64,000 bases of DNA from Aselliscus stoliczkanus (taxonomy: Eukaryota > Chordata > Mammalia > Chiroptera > Hipposideridae): the NCBI GenBank assembly GCA_033961575.1, contig CM066737.1, forward strand, positions 103,258,709-103,322,708. The letters are read 5' to 3'. The notes beneath the pieces were generated by a model. The model searched no databases and was not told the DNA's origin. It saw only the letters and a program-made list of their open reading frames with translations. Shown here piece by piece: positions 1 through 10,945 of this stretch. Position 1 is the stretch's first letter; every line of letters starts with the position of its first letter. Both the position numbers and the translations under genes were made by a program.

Positions 1-205
1 TCTGGGCTCTAACCACGTCAGATAATCGTCTAAATTACATACTGACAACCAACATTTAATCCAGCAGTCCTTTCTCCACTGTGTTCAACACAATGGAATC
101 TTCTGGGGTTCTCTTGGGCTCACTGACTTCTTGGGCCTGCAGGTATCCTCTACTGGGGGTATTTAGCTCACCCCCCGCCCCCAACCACCACTACTACCTG
201 GGCAT
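1..205. other. Unannotated intergenic DNA
   Basis: No repeat family, exon or RNA gene recognised. There is a C-rich run near 170-185. Confidence 0.4.
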
Positions 206-350
206 ATTTGGCAATGTCTGGAGATACTTTTGGTTGTGACAATTGGATGCTATTGTGAGTAGAGGCGAAGGATGCTGCTAAACATCGTACAATGTTGAGG
301 GCAGCCCTCACGACAAAGAACCCTGGCTCAGAATGTGGGTAGCGCCCAGG
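206..350 (+). mobile_element. MER5A-type hAT-Charlie fragment
   Basis: The stretch with GGCAATGTCTGGAGATAC, then TAGAGGCGAAGGATGCTGCT and an ACAACAAAG-like tail, follows the MER5A non-autonomous hAT element as I remember it. Both terminal inverted repeats are worn away, so the ends are approximate. No coding capacity. Confidence 0.6.
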
Positions 351-1218
351 GGGAGGGACCCTGGTATAGAGGATGGTGCACAGAACTACCTGGTGGTGTC
401 AGGCTGACAGAGAGGAGGGTCTTGAAGGAGGAGCAAAGTGGCCAAGTAGAGAAGGAAAGACAAGGCATACCATTTTGTCTGTTCTCACACATTTTCCAAA
501 CATGCCTCTACTGTGGACTTCAGGTTGTATCATGGAAATTACTCATTCCTGTCCTGCTTTCATCTTTCTTGTGGATAAAAATGAGCAGCCAATATCAGGG
601 AAGGTTACAGTAAAGCTCTGGCACCACCCAGAAAAGCATCCACACTTGGGGCTCCATTGTTCAATTAATCTTATACTACAATGTTGATATATCATCACTA
701 TTGACCTATCATATATCAATCTTAATTTATTGTGCGTACTGATATATGTCATCCTCCTCCTAATTAACATTATGTTTTAGCACCTATCCAAATAAAGAAC
801 TTGAATGCAGTCACAACTCACACGGTGGAGCAGTTGGGTGACAAAAACGTTTTCAAACAATATTCCAACCCTGAGCTGAAGTCAGATTTCTGGGTGCTCT
901 CACTTGCCCCGTGATAGGACAATGAAAATACGTGGGAGAGAAGTCAGGGAGCACATTTTCCCAGAGTTGTGAGAGGTGGTAATGGGGCTCAGAGCAGACC
1001 TCCTGCAGATTGAGAAGTAGGGCAAACTGGTAATGAGCGGCTTAGTCGCCGGTTGTGGTCCCTTTCCCCATTACAGAGCCCGTGACTCATTTGGCCACCA
1101 TCTTGTGGTCTACTGGCTGCTAACTGTTCCTGCTCTGATGTTTTCTAGTAAAAGCCCAAAATATTTTCTAGCAAAGTATTTGGAGATTCTGGGAAACAGA
1201 AAAGTCTTAAAGACACAA
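351..1218. other. Unannotated intergenic DNA
   Basis: Unique-looking sequence. Reading frames here (335-613, 373-687, 543-770, 1033-1266) are short, overlap each other on both strands and match nothing I recognise. I see no credible exon with splice sites. Confidence 0.4.
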
Positions 1219-1231
1219 AGGAATAGCTTCT
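1219..1231. repeat. TSD of L1 copy A, left
   Basis: AGGAATAGCTTCT, immediately before the poly-T (reversed poly-A) of the minus-strand L1. It is identical over 13 bases to 4955-4967, so the element between is one retrotransposition event. Confidence 0.85.
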
Positions 1232-1930
1232 TTTTTTTAAAAAAAATTTTTATTAGAAAAATATAGCTAATGTACAATATTATATTAGTTTCAGGTATAC
1301 ACTGTAGTTGTTCAACATTTATATACCTAAAGTGATCACCATAAGTCCAGCAACCATCTGACGCTGTACCACGCTGTCACAGTATTATTGACTTTATTCC
1401 CCAAGTTATATATTACATCTCCATGACTTATTTGTTTTATACCTGGGAATTTGAACCTCTTATTCCTTTCACCCTTCCCCCACCCCTTTTAATTTTTCAA
1501 TTACAGTTAACATTTGATATTATTTTGTATTAATTTCAGGTGTACAGCATAGTGGTTAGACATTTACATAATTTAAGAAGTAATCCCCCTGAGAAGTCTA
1601 GTACCCACCTGGCACTATGCATAGTTACTACCATATAACTGACTGTATTCCCTATGCTGTACTTTACATCCCCGTGACAATTTTGTAACTGCCAATTTGT
1701 ACTAATCCCTTCACCTTTTACCCTGGCCCCCAACCCCCTCCCATCACCCCGATAAAGCTACCCATCTGGCACCATACATAGACCATACATTGACTATATT
1801 CCTTATGCTATACTTTATATCCCCATGACTACTTTGTAACAACCAATTTGTACTTCTTAATCTCTTACCCTTTTCAATACCACCTCAACCCCCCTCCCAT
1901 CTGGGAACCATCAAAATGTTCTGTATATCT
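1232..1930 (-). repeat. L1 copy A 3'UTR with repeated units
   Basis: Three degenerate tandem units can be followed. They start near 1264, 1500 and 1746, and each contains the order TTTCAGGTGTACAGCATAG-like, ACCCACCTGGCAC-like, CTATGCTGTACTTTACATCC-like and CAATTTGTACT-like motifs. The third unit is partial. The same arrangement occurs in copy B (48.8-49.9 kb) and, in the other orientation, at 40.9-41.3 kb. Confidence 0.65.
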
Positions 1931-2560
1931 ATGAGTTTGTTTGTATTTTGTTGTTTAGATTCCACGTATAAGCAAAATCACATTGCATCTGTCTTTCTCT
2001 CTCTGACATGCTCCACTCAGCACAGTAACCCCTGGGTCCATCCATGCCACCGCAGGTGGTGAGAACCCATTCTCTTCCATGGTCAAGCAATATTGCATTG
2101 TATGGATGTGCCACCTCCTCCTTATCCATTCTTCCATCAACAGACACCCAGGCTGTCTCCACATCCTGGTCATTGTAAACAATGCTTCAATGAACATAAG
2201 GGTGCACACGTCCCCTCAAAGTAGCATTTTGGGTTTCTTCAGATAAATATTTAGAAGTGGGATTACTGGGTCCTTCTTTGTCTCTTGTTATAGCCTTTGT
2301 TTTAAAGTCTATTTTGTCTGGTATGAGTATGGCTAGCTCAGCTTTTGTTTGTTTTTTTCCATTTCAATTTTCATGAAATATCTTTTTTCATCCCTTTACT
2401 TTCAGCCTGCGTGTGTCTCTCAAGCTGAAATGAGTCTCTTGTAGGCAGGATATATAAGGGTTTTGTTTTCTTATCCATTCAGCCACCCTATGTTTTTGAT
2501 GAAAGCATTTCATTCATTTACATTGAAAGTAATTGTTGATAGATATGTAACTGTTGCCAT
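1931..2560 (-). pseudogene. ORF2 remnant: endonuclease start fused to C-terminus
   Basis: On the minus strand an ATG at 2560 begins a decayed frame whose residues (for example STITFNVN and further on an ETH-like motif) follow the N-terminal L1 endonuclease domain. About 290 bases later, at 2274-2268, it passes directly into the last part of ORF2 (VSVDGRMDKEEVAHPYNAIL is readable at 2162-1929). The central endonuclease, the whole reverse transcriptase and most of the C-terminal part are absent. Several stops and shifts remain. It could not supply enzymatic activity. Confidence 0.75.
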
Positions 2561-2600
2561 TCTATTGTTCATATTTTTTACCTCTCTCTCTTTTTTCATT

Positions 2601-3614
2601 TTAAAGAAGTCCCTCTAACATTCTTTGTAATACTGGTTTGGTGGTAATGAACTCCTTTAGCTTTTTCTTGTCTGGGAAGCTCTTTATCTGTCCTTTGATT
2701 TTATTTTTATTATTATTTTTTTTGAGGGCTGTGTCACTGGCCCTCATATGTGGGACCCGAACCAGGGACGCTGGCTTCCCAAGCCAGCGCTTAACCACTG
2801 CACCACTCAGCCGGCCCTGTCCTTTGATTTTAAATGATAGCCTTGCTGGGTAGACTAGTCTTGGTTGTAGATCCTTGCTTTTCATCATGTTGAATATTTT
2901 CTGCCAGTCCTTTCTGGCTTGCAAAATTTCTGTTAAGAAATCAGCTGACAATCTCATGGTAGCTCCCTTATAAGTTACTAGTTGCCTTTCTCTTGCTGCT
3001 TTTAGGTTTCTTTCTTTGTCTTTAACATTTTAATTATAACGTATCTTGATGTGAGCCTGTTTGGGTTCATCTTGTTTGGGGCTCTCTGTGCTTCCTGGGC
3101 TTGTATGTCTATTTCCTTTGCCAGGTTAGAAAGTTTTCAGTCATTATTTCTTCAAATAGGTTCTCAATCCCTTGCTTTCTCTCTTCTCCTTCTGGTACTC
3201 CTATGATGTGATGTTTTTATACTTGATGTTGTTCCACAGATCTCTTAAACTATCCTCATTTTTTTAAATTCTTTTTTCCTTTTGCTGTTCTGATTGGGTG
3301 CTTTCTGCTATCTTGTCTCCCAAATTGTTGATTCAGTCCTCTGCTTCATCTAGTCGGCTGGTAATTTCTTTTAGTGCATTCTTCATTTCAGTTACTGTAT
3401 TCTTCACTTCTGATTGATTCTTTTTAGTAGTTTATATGTCTTTTTTTATGCTTGCTATCTCTTTGTTTGAGTTCTCACTAAGTTCCTTGAGCATTCTTAT
3501 AACCAGTGTTTTAAACTCTGTCTCTGGTAAGTTGCTTGTCTCCAATTCGTTTAGTTCTTTTTCTGGAGTTTTCTCCTGTTCTTTCATTTGGGACATATTT
3601 CTTTGTTTCTTCAT
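2601..3614 (-). pseudogene. L1 ORF1 pseudogene (copy A)
   Basis: The minus-strand frame opens at 3614 with MKKQRNMSQMKEQEKTPEKE, the usual N-terminus of laurasiatherian-type L1 ORF1p, then a coiled-coil-like stretch. It closes at 2601 after IKSFPDKKKLKEFITTKP, the conserved C-terminal end. The family protein is an RNA-binding trimer with coiled coil, RRM and C-terminal domain. Here the frame is broken by several stops between 3432 and 2957 and by a SINE at 2704-2816. ORF1 and ORF2 starts are about 40 bp apart, normal for L1. Confidence 0.8.
2704..2816 (-). mobile_element. tRNA-derived SINE (type 1) in L1 copy A
   Basis: The minus-strand copy begins GGCCGGCTGAGTGG, continues with GTGGTTAAGCGCTGGCTTGG and a B-box-like GGTTCGGGTCCC, then ATGAGGGCCAGTGACAC and an A-rich tail. 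A 16-bp TSD, CTGTCCTTTGATTTTA, lies at 2688-2703 and 2817-2832. It interrupts ORF1, so it is younger than copy A. Confidence 0.85.
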
Positions 3615-4954
3615 TTTGGCTGCCTCTCTGCTTGTTTCTATTTGTTAGATATATCTGCTATGTCTCTTGCTAGGTGGCCTTATGTAGTAGGTGCCCTGTG
3701 GGGCCCTGGTATGGTCTCCTTGGTCACCTGAGCCAGGGGTTCCAGGAGTATTCCTTATGTGGGTTGTATGTGCCTTCCTGTTAGATTTGAGCTTTGATTG
3801 CTATTGGTATATCAGTGGATGGGATTGGCTCTCAGGCTGACTGGTTGTGGGTTTTGGCCATATCCACAGCTTACCAGCTGCCATGCAGGGGGCTTACCAC
3901 ATGGAGCGGAATTTGCCCCAGTGAGCTCTGGTGCCTGTTGAGACCACCCTTTGGGTGTGCGACTTGTAGGGCTAATTGGGCAGTGTTCTGCTGTAGTCTG
4001 AAGCTGATCTCCAAGTATGTTGGTTGGTTCTGAGCCCTCTTAGGAGGGACTATGGTGCAACCCCAGATCAGCCACTGCCTGTGACCAGTCAGGGACGACT
4101 ATAGTTGGTTGCTGCCTGTGCTGGACCTGGAGGCATGTGGGAGAGGCCACGCTGCAAACTGAGGATGGCTGCCACCAGTACTGGGACTGGGGTAGCTCTG
4201 CAAAAAGCCAGGACACACTGAGGCCTGCTGCTGCCTGCTGCCGGTTGCCAGCTCTATATAGTAAGGTTCAGCTGCCCATAAATCCTCCTGTGGTATGGAG
4301 CTGGGTGTGGCTGGGTCTCAGGGAGTCAGCAGGGTGGAGCTGCAGAGCTCACCAGGCCAATCAGATTCAGATTTGGCCATAAGAGTAAGGGGTGGGCTCA
4401 ACACAGGAAAGATGGTGCCTGCCTGCTGGTTCCATGGCAGGAGGAAACAAACAGGGAAATTGCTGGCTGTCCTTCAGGCCGCCCCCCGAGGCCACACACA
4501 TGAGTCTACCTCCCATATGCTCCTGATGTTTCCTGAGTCATCATCTCTCCAGTGGAGCTCAGGGTGAGTGCCTGTGAGCAAGTCTGTGAACGGGCCCTTT
4601 AAGAGGATGTCTGGGTTTCCAGCAGTTTTCTGTCCCACCCTGGTGGTTGGAATCCCCACTGTTTTTCATAGGGAGATGTTGGGGGGCTCCTTTTCCGGCA
4701 CTAGTACTCCTGAATGCGAAGCCTGGTGTGAGGCTGGGGTCATTTGCTCCTCCGTGAGGAATGTCTGTGGCTGATATATCCCTCCTAATTTTCATTCACC
4801 ACACAGATGTTTGGGGCCAGACTGCTTTGTGTCTCTGCCTACACTTCAGATGGTAAACCAGGTTGATTGTTCTATAATTTAGTTGTAATTATGATGTGTT
4901 CACAGGATGAAGCAAGCACAGAGTGTATCTTCTCCACCATCTTGGATCATTTCC
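3615..4954 (-). promoter_or_regulatory. L1 copy A 5'UTR / internal promoter region
   Basis: About 1.3 kb upstream of ORF1 on the minus strand. It is GC-richer than its surroundings and homologous to 52.7-54.2 kb. The first bases of the element contain CCAAGATGG in sense, matching the YY1-type motif that positions L1 transcription. Short frames on both strands here are chance frames in GC-rich DNA. Present promoter activity is not shown. Confidence 0.6.
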
Positions 4955-4967
4955 AGGAATAGCTTCT
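4955..4967. repeat. TSD of L1 copy A, right
   Basis: AGGAATAGCTTCT, a perfect match to 1219-1231. Confidence 0.85.
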
Positions 4968-5465
4968 AATGTTATGCTTTTGCTTTTGCAGGTTGGAAGA
5001 ACAGATATTGGGGCTCAGTGAGGCATTCACAGAATCCCTTCCATCACTACCTAGGGCGTCTACTACCTCTGTTCTCTTAAGCAACATGGCTTACTCTTGC
5101 ACCACACTCCTTATCCATAAAGCCCCAGGTGGCCTTATCCAGCCACATGGCTATAAATGCCACCTGTATCCCAACAACTCCCAAACATAAGAACTGAGAA
5201 GTGCCCATCTGATCTGGAAGTCACCAGTACAATAGTCAAACAAACAGTAACTCAGCTTCACTGGGTTTGAAATTTGATCACAGTGGGTTGAAAACAGATG
5301 GGAGTGGGTTGAAATCATGGTAGGTGAGGAAGTGAAACCAATGATGAAGTTCAGGGGAAGGGAAACTTTTGGCTGATGTCTTAAGTAGGATGTATCTGGT
5401 ACCAGTGTCATATCCACTTGGCCTACCTCTGAGTTCAGCGGCAGCTGAGCTGGACAGCTCCTTGC
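4968..5465. other. Unannotated intergenic DNA
   Basis: No repeat or gene recognised. The reading frames at 4969-5190 and 5151-5468 lie on opposite strands and have no family signature. Confidence 0.35.
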
Positions 5466-5860
5466 CAATCTAGACTCAGTTTGTACTTACAAGGCCCCCC
5501 CTCGAGCACACACCTTTCTGCATTCTCTTCAAGGCCTGTTCCAACACCTCGGAAGTTCACTAGGACTTGTTTGAGCACAGCCCAAACGTATGAGGGAGTA
5601 CACCTGGGGACTAGCCGCCCTACAAGGGAAGGAAACTAATGGATAAATGCTCCAACCTCCTGTCTTGAGGGTGGCCAGTTTTTCTGCTTCTCTGGTGGAA
5701 TGGAGCCTCCACTTTGCACAGCAGTGACTTAGATCATGCACCCTAATATGGGTTTTTCCTCCTTCACTGACCCGCTTGCTTTCTGTTATTACCTCTCAAA
5801 TAAACTGCTTCAGTCTGATTTTGTGGGAGCACGACTGAGACATTCATTCCTGACTCCTGA
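5466..5860 (+). mobile_element. Possible LTR remnant
   Basis: The stretch ends in an AATAAACTGCTTCAGTCTG segment, which resembles the polyadenylation region of an endogenous-retrovirus LTR, and has a pyrimidine-rich stretch before it. I could not match it to a family and saw no clear TG...CA ends or TSD. Confidence 0.3.
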
Positions 5861-6425
5861 CCACTCTAGTATTCCCTGAACTTTACCCTATCAAGGCTAG
5901 ACATCCAGGTTTCATCTCTTAGCAGCATGGTTCATTGTCCAGCTGGAAGGAGGTGGTGAGTAAGTTCAGAGGACATCTTAGCATCTGCCTGCTGACCAGT
6001 AAAGGAGCTCATTTTTTTCCAGAGGAGAAGAGACAGTACTATTATTATTAGATCCTGGCTGAGAGCTTCTCCTCCTGATAACCCTGACCCTGTGATGGCC
6101 CCCCCTGGGAAATAAACCAGTCCCAAGTGTTCCTATTCCTAGAAAGTCCCACTCAGGGTGTTTCATCTGCTATTTCGGGTAATCTCCTTAGGCATAACAA
6201 GATCATTAATTCCTGGTTAATATTAACTAGTTCTAGTAGTTCTTGGAGTAAAAAAGAAACATTAATTTCCACAAATGTCACCTGTTACCTAGATTATTTG
6301 GTTTTTAGTATTCTTTCTAGGGAAGGAATGTGAAGACAGTTGACAATAGTTTTTTTTTTTTTTTAATTTTTGGCCTTCTTTAGGTCAGGTATGAGTTAAA
6401 TCTAACAAGTACTTGTTCAGTCACA
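5861..6425. other. Unannotated intergenic DNA
   Basis: Nothing recognised apart from a T-run at 6349-6364. Confidence 0.35.
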
Positions 6426-6640
6426 TTTTCAGGAAACATCAGTTAAATTTCTTTTCTGTAGAAGATACTGTGCTGGCTATAAAAAGATAAACAGAACCTA
6501 GTTCCTGCTTTAAGAAGCTCATAGCCTGGTGGGTATGTTTGAAATTTTACACAAAGCATGAGTGAGTCCCACAATGCTTATAGACACGTGGATGCGAAAA
6601 CACAAGTATGTAGGTTTTGTTTTAAATTCACTCTCTATCA
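6426..6640 (-). mobile_element. L2-like fragment
   Basis: GATACTGTGCTGGCTATAAA followed by TTCCTGCTTTAAGAAGCTCA and ATAGCCTGGTGGG follows the reversed 3' end of ancient L2 LINEs. Divergence is high and ends are approximate. Confidence 0.45.
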
Positions 6641-7030
6641 AAATAAAAGCAGCTAATATTTATTAAATGTTTACAATACCAAATGCCGTCCTAAGTACTT
6701 TATATGAATTAATTGATTTAATCCAGGTCATAACATTAGAGAAGGTTATTACTAGACCCATTAGACAGATGAGGAACCAGAACTGTTTAGAATTATAACT
6801 ATTGCATGCATTTTTTTCAGTTTTTGCTTATTTATTTTTTTGAGGGCAGTGTCACTGGCCCTCCTATGTGGGACCCGAACCGGGGCCGCTGGCTTCCCAG
6901 GCCAGCACTTAAGCACCACGCCACTCGGCCGGCCCCGGAAGCAGAACTGAATGGTTGAGTAGTTTGACCACCTAGGTAGAAGAGCTGAAATTGGAGCTCA
7001 GGGTGGCTCCAGAGTCCAAACACTTAACTG
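6640..7030 (-). mobile_element. MIR, split by a SINE
   Basis: CTAAGTACTTTATATGAATT, ATTAGACAGATGAGGAACC and, past the SINE, TTGGAGCTCAGGGTGGCTCC and AGAGTCCAAAC follow reversed MIR. Alignment of both flanks to MIR shows that the bases just left (GGAACCAGAACTG, 6773-6785) and right (GGAAGCAGAACTG, 6937-6949) of the insertion are the same MIR position, which fixes the TSD. Confidence 0.65.
6786..6936 (-). mobile_element. SINE (type 1), perhaps with transduced 3' sequence
   Basis: The SINE body at 6841-6936 is the same family as at 2704. Between it and the left TSD there are about 45 bases beyond the first A-tail, containing a second short A-run (TTTTTTT at 6811-6817) and non-SINE sequence. The TSD has 12 of 13 bases identical. 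The extra bases may be transduced flank or a degraded tail. Confidence 0.65.
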
Positions 7031-8475
7031 TAATACTATATTACCTATCTTTCTACATTTCTCTAACTCTGTCTCTTCCATCCATTTAACCCATGTATCC
7101 ACCTACCTACCCATCCATTCAAAAATCCATCTATCCAATTATCCATTATCTTATTCTAAAAAGGGAATTAAAAATACAAGGAAATAAGCTGGTAACCATA
7201 TAATATCAAAAGCTTTGTGAAAGAAACTTAAGTTGAATGGATCAGGAAAGTTTTAATAGAACGTTTAATATGGATACAATTTTGAAAGTTTGGAGTGAAG
7301 TGGAGAATAATAAGGGGAACTTTCCAGCAAAGATTTTTAAAGGCCAATGTATGTGTGAAATGGAGACATTGTCATGGATTATGGTGATGCTGGTAATTAC
7401 AAAAATGATGAAGATAAAATTTTACTTCTCATTTTTTTTCTGATTTGATTAACATGGAACCCCCATGTTAAACGAAAAGAAAGTGCTGTATGAATTGTAG
7501 AGTTCTTTGCAAATGTTATGTATTATTATTGACATGGGTGCAGGCTCACCTTTGTGTCACACATCGCTACAGCAAGGACTGTTACATCTCTAACCAGAGG
7601 TTGACCAAGATATTAAGTAGCTGGCAATGCTGATTTATGTGTGTCTCAGGATTTAATTATATTTTGCTATTCCTGCATTTCTGGCAAAAGTGTAGCTAGG
7701 GAGCATGGCTTGATAATCTGTACACATGTGCACCGCAGCTGGGGTTTAAATAAAGCCTGTTTATTCCCTGTTTCTTGCCAAAATGGAGATGTAGCATCTT
7801 GTTGAGTCCAGTGAAAATATAAACAGACTCCTCTCAGAGGACTCCAGTTTGTAATGTCATTAAACAACAGTACCCTGGTGCCTTTCTCATTGTTACCAAC
7901 TGCCCATCTCATGATTAAGAGTCACCTTGGGCAGTTTCTCTCTTTTTTAAATCATTGGGTCCCAAGATCTTTTTTCTGCTAGTCCTTTCATATCTCCAGA
8001 GTAAAGGGGCCCAGATAATGAGTTTTGACCCTTCTGAATTACTATATCTCGTCATTTTATCACAGCCTTCAAAGTTCTGGGCTTTGGGTTTGTTATAGGA
8101 TCTCTATCAGTATAACAGACCCTTGACTGTACACTTTGGGTGACCAGCCTCATCCAAATGCTCCTGTCAACCAAGTATCTTCTTTCCTAGCATATGGATT
8201 AATTATGGGCAGATATTTAGCTGGTAAGTGTTTCTAAGCCATCTGGAGCGTGCCTGAGATTTCTGGTCCTGAGCGTCACAATAAGGCTGCAACTCATATT
8301 TAGGGCCCAGCATGGCCCCAAAGCCTGCAGGGAATTGGGGTGCAGAGAGAATGGATTGAGCAGGTTGATTTATTTCGCTTTGGCAGGGATTATGCCAGCA
8401 TCAGTAGTTGTAACCCATTTGAATGAAGCTCTCAAGTCTTTGGTAACTCCTCTAAGTCTTCAGAATCCTCTGTTC
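7031..8475. other. Unannotated intergenic DNA
   Basis: A short CATCCA/CTAC-rich low-complexity tract lies at 7075-7150. The rest shows no family I recognise. Frames at 7237-7443 and 7667-7912 lack any domain signature. Confidence 0.35.
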
Positions 8476-8835
8476 TCTCTGCACTGGCTAGACTATTTTT
8501 CAGCATTCCTTGAGGTTAGGTGTGGCTGTGTAACTAAGTATGACCAGTGGAATGTAGACAGAAGTGGGAGGTGCCACATCCAGACCTGGCTCATGAAAAC
8601 CTCCACTGTGGCCTTCCCTACTCTTCTGGTGGGTTAGAAAGGAGGGCCCCCCATGGAAGACACTTTGGGAGGTCCACCATGAAGATTAGTGCAGCCAGAA
8701 GGTGGAAGGGGTTTGAGTCCTCAAACACCGCTTTGAGAAATGCCGCATGACTGGTTACACTGTATTGAAATTTTATGTGTGAGAAGTAAATGATGACTAT
8801 GTTGAGCCTCAAAATTTAAGGGATGTATCTGTAAA
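8476..8835 (+). mobile_element. Ancient LTR-like repeat, class uncertain
   Basis: GTGGCTGTGTAACTAAGTA, ACCAGTGGAATGTAGACAGA, AGTGGGAGGTGCCACATCCA and GAGAAGTAAATGATGACTA in this order match a widespread old mammalian repeat I know as LTR-like (ERVL type). Many short frames here come from it. Family not certain. Confidence 0.4.
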
Positions 8836-10265
8836 AGTAGCGAGCGTTACCCTTGTCTGATTGATGGCATAAGGGACTAGGTGTTGTTGTGTAGACCTGA
8901 TTGATGCTGGAAGGGAATTCTGCAATAGGAGAAAGGCAGATGAAGCAGAAGAGAACTCCATGGCTAGGGAGATCCATATGAATGCGTTACTCACTTGCCT
9001 ATGCTTCACAATGCTATCTGGAGGGCTTATCACAAAATCAAGTCCCTGAGCTCCACACATTCAACAGAGCTGGGAAGAGGCCCAGGAATATACATTTTCA
9101 TCATTAGCCTACATGATTTGGGTGCAGGTAGACCAGGAAGGCAATTTTGAGAAATAGAACATGGTCTCTCAGAGTGCTAAAGAGATGTTTGTCAAGTGAA
9201 TAATGAAATGAACAAGGAGCAGAAGAAGGGAGAGCAAAAATTAGATTACAAGTGTGGAGACATGAACAAAGAAGCCAGCAGCTGGGGCGAGCCTAGCCCT
9301 GACGCGCATGAGGAGGTGGGGACATTTTGTCACAGGTGGCTGTGGCTGATGATGGTAGACGAGGCATATGGAGCGTGCTCCTGAGCTCGCCAGCCCTAAT
9401 TTCCCAGGGGAAACCCTTTGTTTTGAGGAGCCTGCTTCTCATCAGGCATTTATGTACATCCTGCTGTCACCGTCCTCTAACAAGCTGCTCTTCTGCTAGA
9501 GACGTTTTCATGGCTAACGGCATTGACTTTTTTGGAGATCCAGGGGGCAACAGAAAACAGGGAATACTGTGTAGATGGATTTAAATCATCAGTTGCCACA
9601 TGCCAGCTTTGCTCATTTGCAGCACAAATTTAATTTTAGCCCCCCAAAGATGCAATTTCTCTGGTCTTGCAGCCTCATCTAGTTTTCCTGATACCTCTTT
9701 TGCTTTGCTGAAATAAACATCATTTTGTCAATAAGAAGGCTGAAGGAGAATCTCCCCAGGGCCCATATGGTGCTAATGGCCAACCAGGCTCAGGCAGAGA
9801 GCAAAGAGGTTAAGCTAACATCAGGAGCTAAGGGGTCAGGATGAGAAGCACCTTGAGTGAGATGAGTAGAAGCCAATCAGAGGCTGGATGTGGAACAGAC
9901 AAACGGCAGGGTGTGAGGGTAGAGAGCAAGGACAGAGCACAGCAGGTGGCCTGAGAACTGCAGCAGGCTGCTTGCCTACTGCTATGGGCACACAGGTGTT
10001 GCACTACACACCTTCCCAATCAGCCTGGCTTACAGGTCTCATGTGTCCTCTGCTAGTGTCTTAATAAGTTCCCTTCAAAATACATGAAATGTCCTTATGT
10101 CCAAAGGTTACCAGTTGGCTATTGATATTGTATATTCAAGAATTTAAAGTATGCTGCTGTGTTGGGTCGACTGTACCTCCAGGAATGTCAATCAGGATTA
10201 GTCTTCACTTTGTAAAACATTGTGATGGATACATTGTCAATATCACATCAGTCCGTTATAACAAG
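8836..10265. other. Unannotated DNA with a possible conserved block at 9590-9740
   Basis: No repeat is seen over about 1.4 kb. The part around 9590-9740 (GCTCATTTGCAGCACAAATT, then a TTTAATTTTAG motif) has the balanced, low-CpG texture and AT-rich factor-like motifs often seen in conserved non-coding elements. That is only an impression. Confidence 0.3.
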
Positions 10266-10490
10266 AGCAGTACTCAGTGTGTGGCTCATACTGTGCAAAG
10301 TACTTTACACATGTTGCCTTATTCAATTCTAACAACCTTGTGAGACCAAGACCTTGACTCTATCAGGTTAGAGTCAAGGAAAGTGAATCTTGGAGAGGTT
10401 AGAAACGTGTCCAAGTCTCAAACCTAGTAAGCAGTAGAGCCATCATTTAAACCTAATCCTGAAAGTAATTGCTTTAGGATCAACATTTTT
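10266..10490 (-). mobile_element. MIR
   Basis: GTGCAAAGTACTTTACACAT, TTATTCAATTCTAACAACC, TTGGAGAGGTTAGAAACGTG and GTAGAGCCATCATTTAAACC run in the order of reversed MIR. Confidence 0.65.
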
Positions 10491-10499
10491 TGTAAAAAG

Positions 10500-10906
10500 T
10501 TCAATATGCTGAGTGAAATTAGCGAGACAAAGACAAATACTGTATGATTTCACTTATATGTGGAATCTAAGGAAAAAAAAAGCCAACCCCATAGAAACAG
10601 AGTAGTAGAAAGGTGGGTTACCAGGTGCTTGGGTGGGGTGGGGAATGGGGAATGGGGAGATGCTGGTCAGAGGGTACAAGGTTTCAGCTATAAGATAAAT
10701 AAGTCTGGAGACCTAATGTACAGAATGGGGCTATAATTAATAGTGCTGTATTATTATTTGAAATTTGCTAAGAAAATCAACCTTAGGTGTTTCAACACGC
10801 ACACACATGCGTGCACACACACGTAACTATGTGAGGTGATGGTTTGTTGACCTGATAATAATCATTTCACAAAGTACACATATGTCAAATCATCACATTG
10901 TACACT

Positions 10907-10945
<39 letters not shown>

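Larger units (their letters stand above)
1232..4954 (-). mobile_element. Internally deleted, HAL1-like L1 (copy A)
   Basis: A whole L1-type insertion on the minus strand, about 3.7 kb including one later SINE. From 5' to 3' on the minus strand it has a 5'UTR (4954 to about 3615), ORF1 (3614 to 2601), an ORF2 start codon at 2560 followed by the first part of the endonuclease domain, an abrupt join near 2270 to the ORF2 C-terminus, a 3'UTR and an A-rich tail at 1232-1256. A perfect 13-bp TSD flanks it. The 5' end carries CCATCTTGG (CCAAGATGG in sense), like the YY1 site at L1 promoters, so it is not 5'-truncated. Most of ORF2, including the reverse transcriptase, is missing. The same join occurs in the element at 48.8-54.2 kb. 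Stops and frameshifts show it is dead today. Confidence 0.85.
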
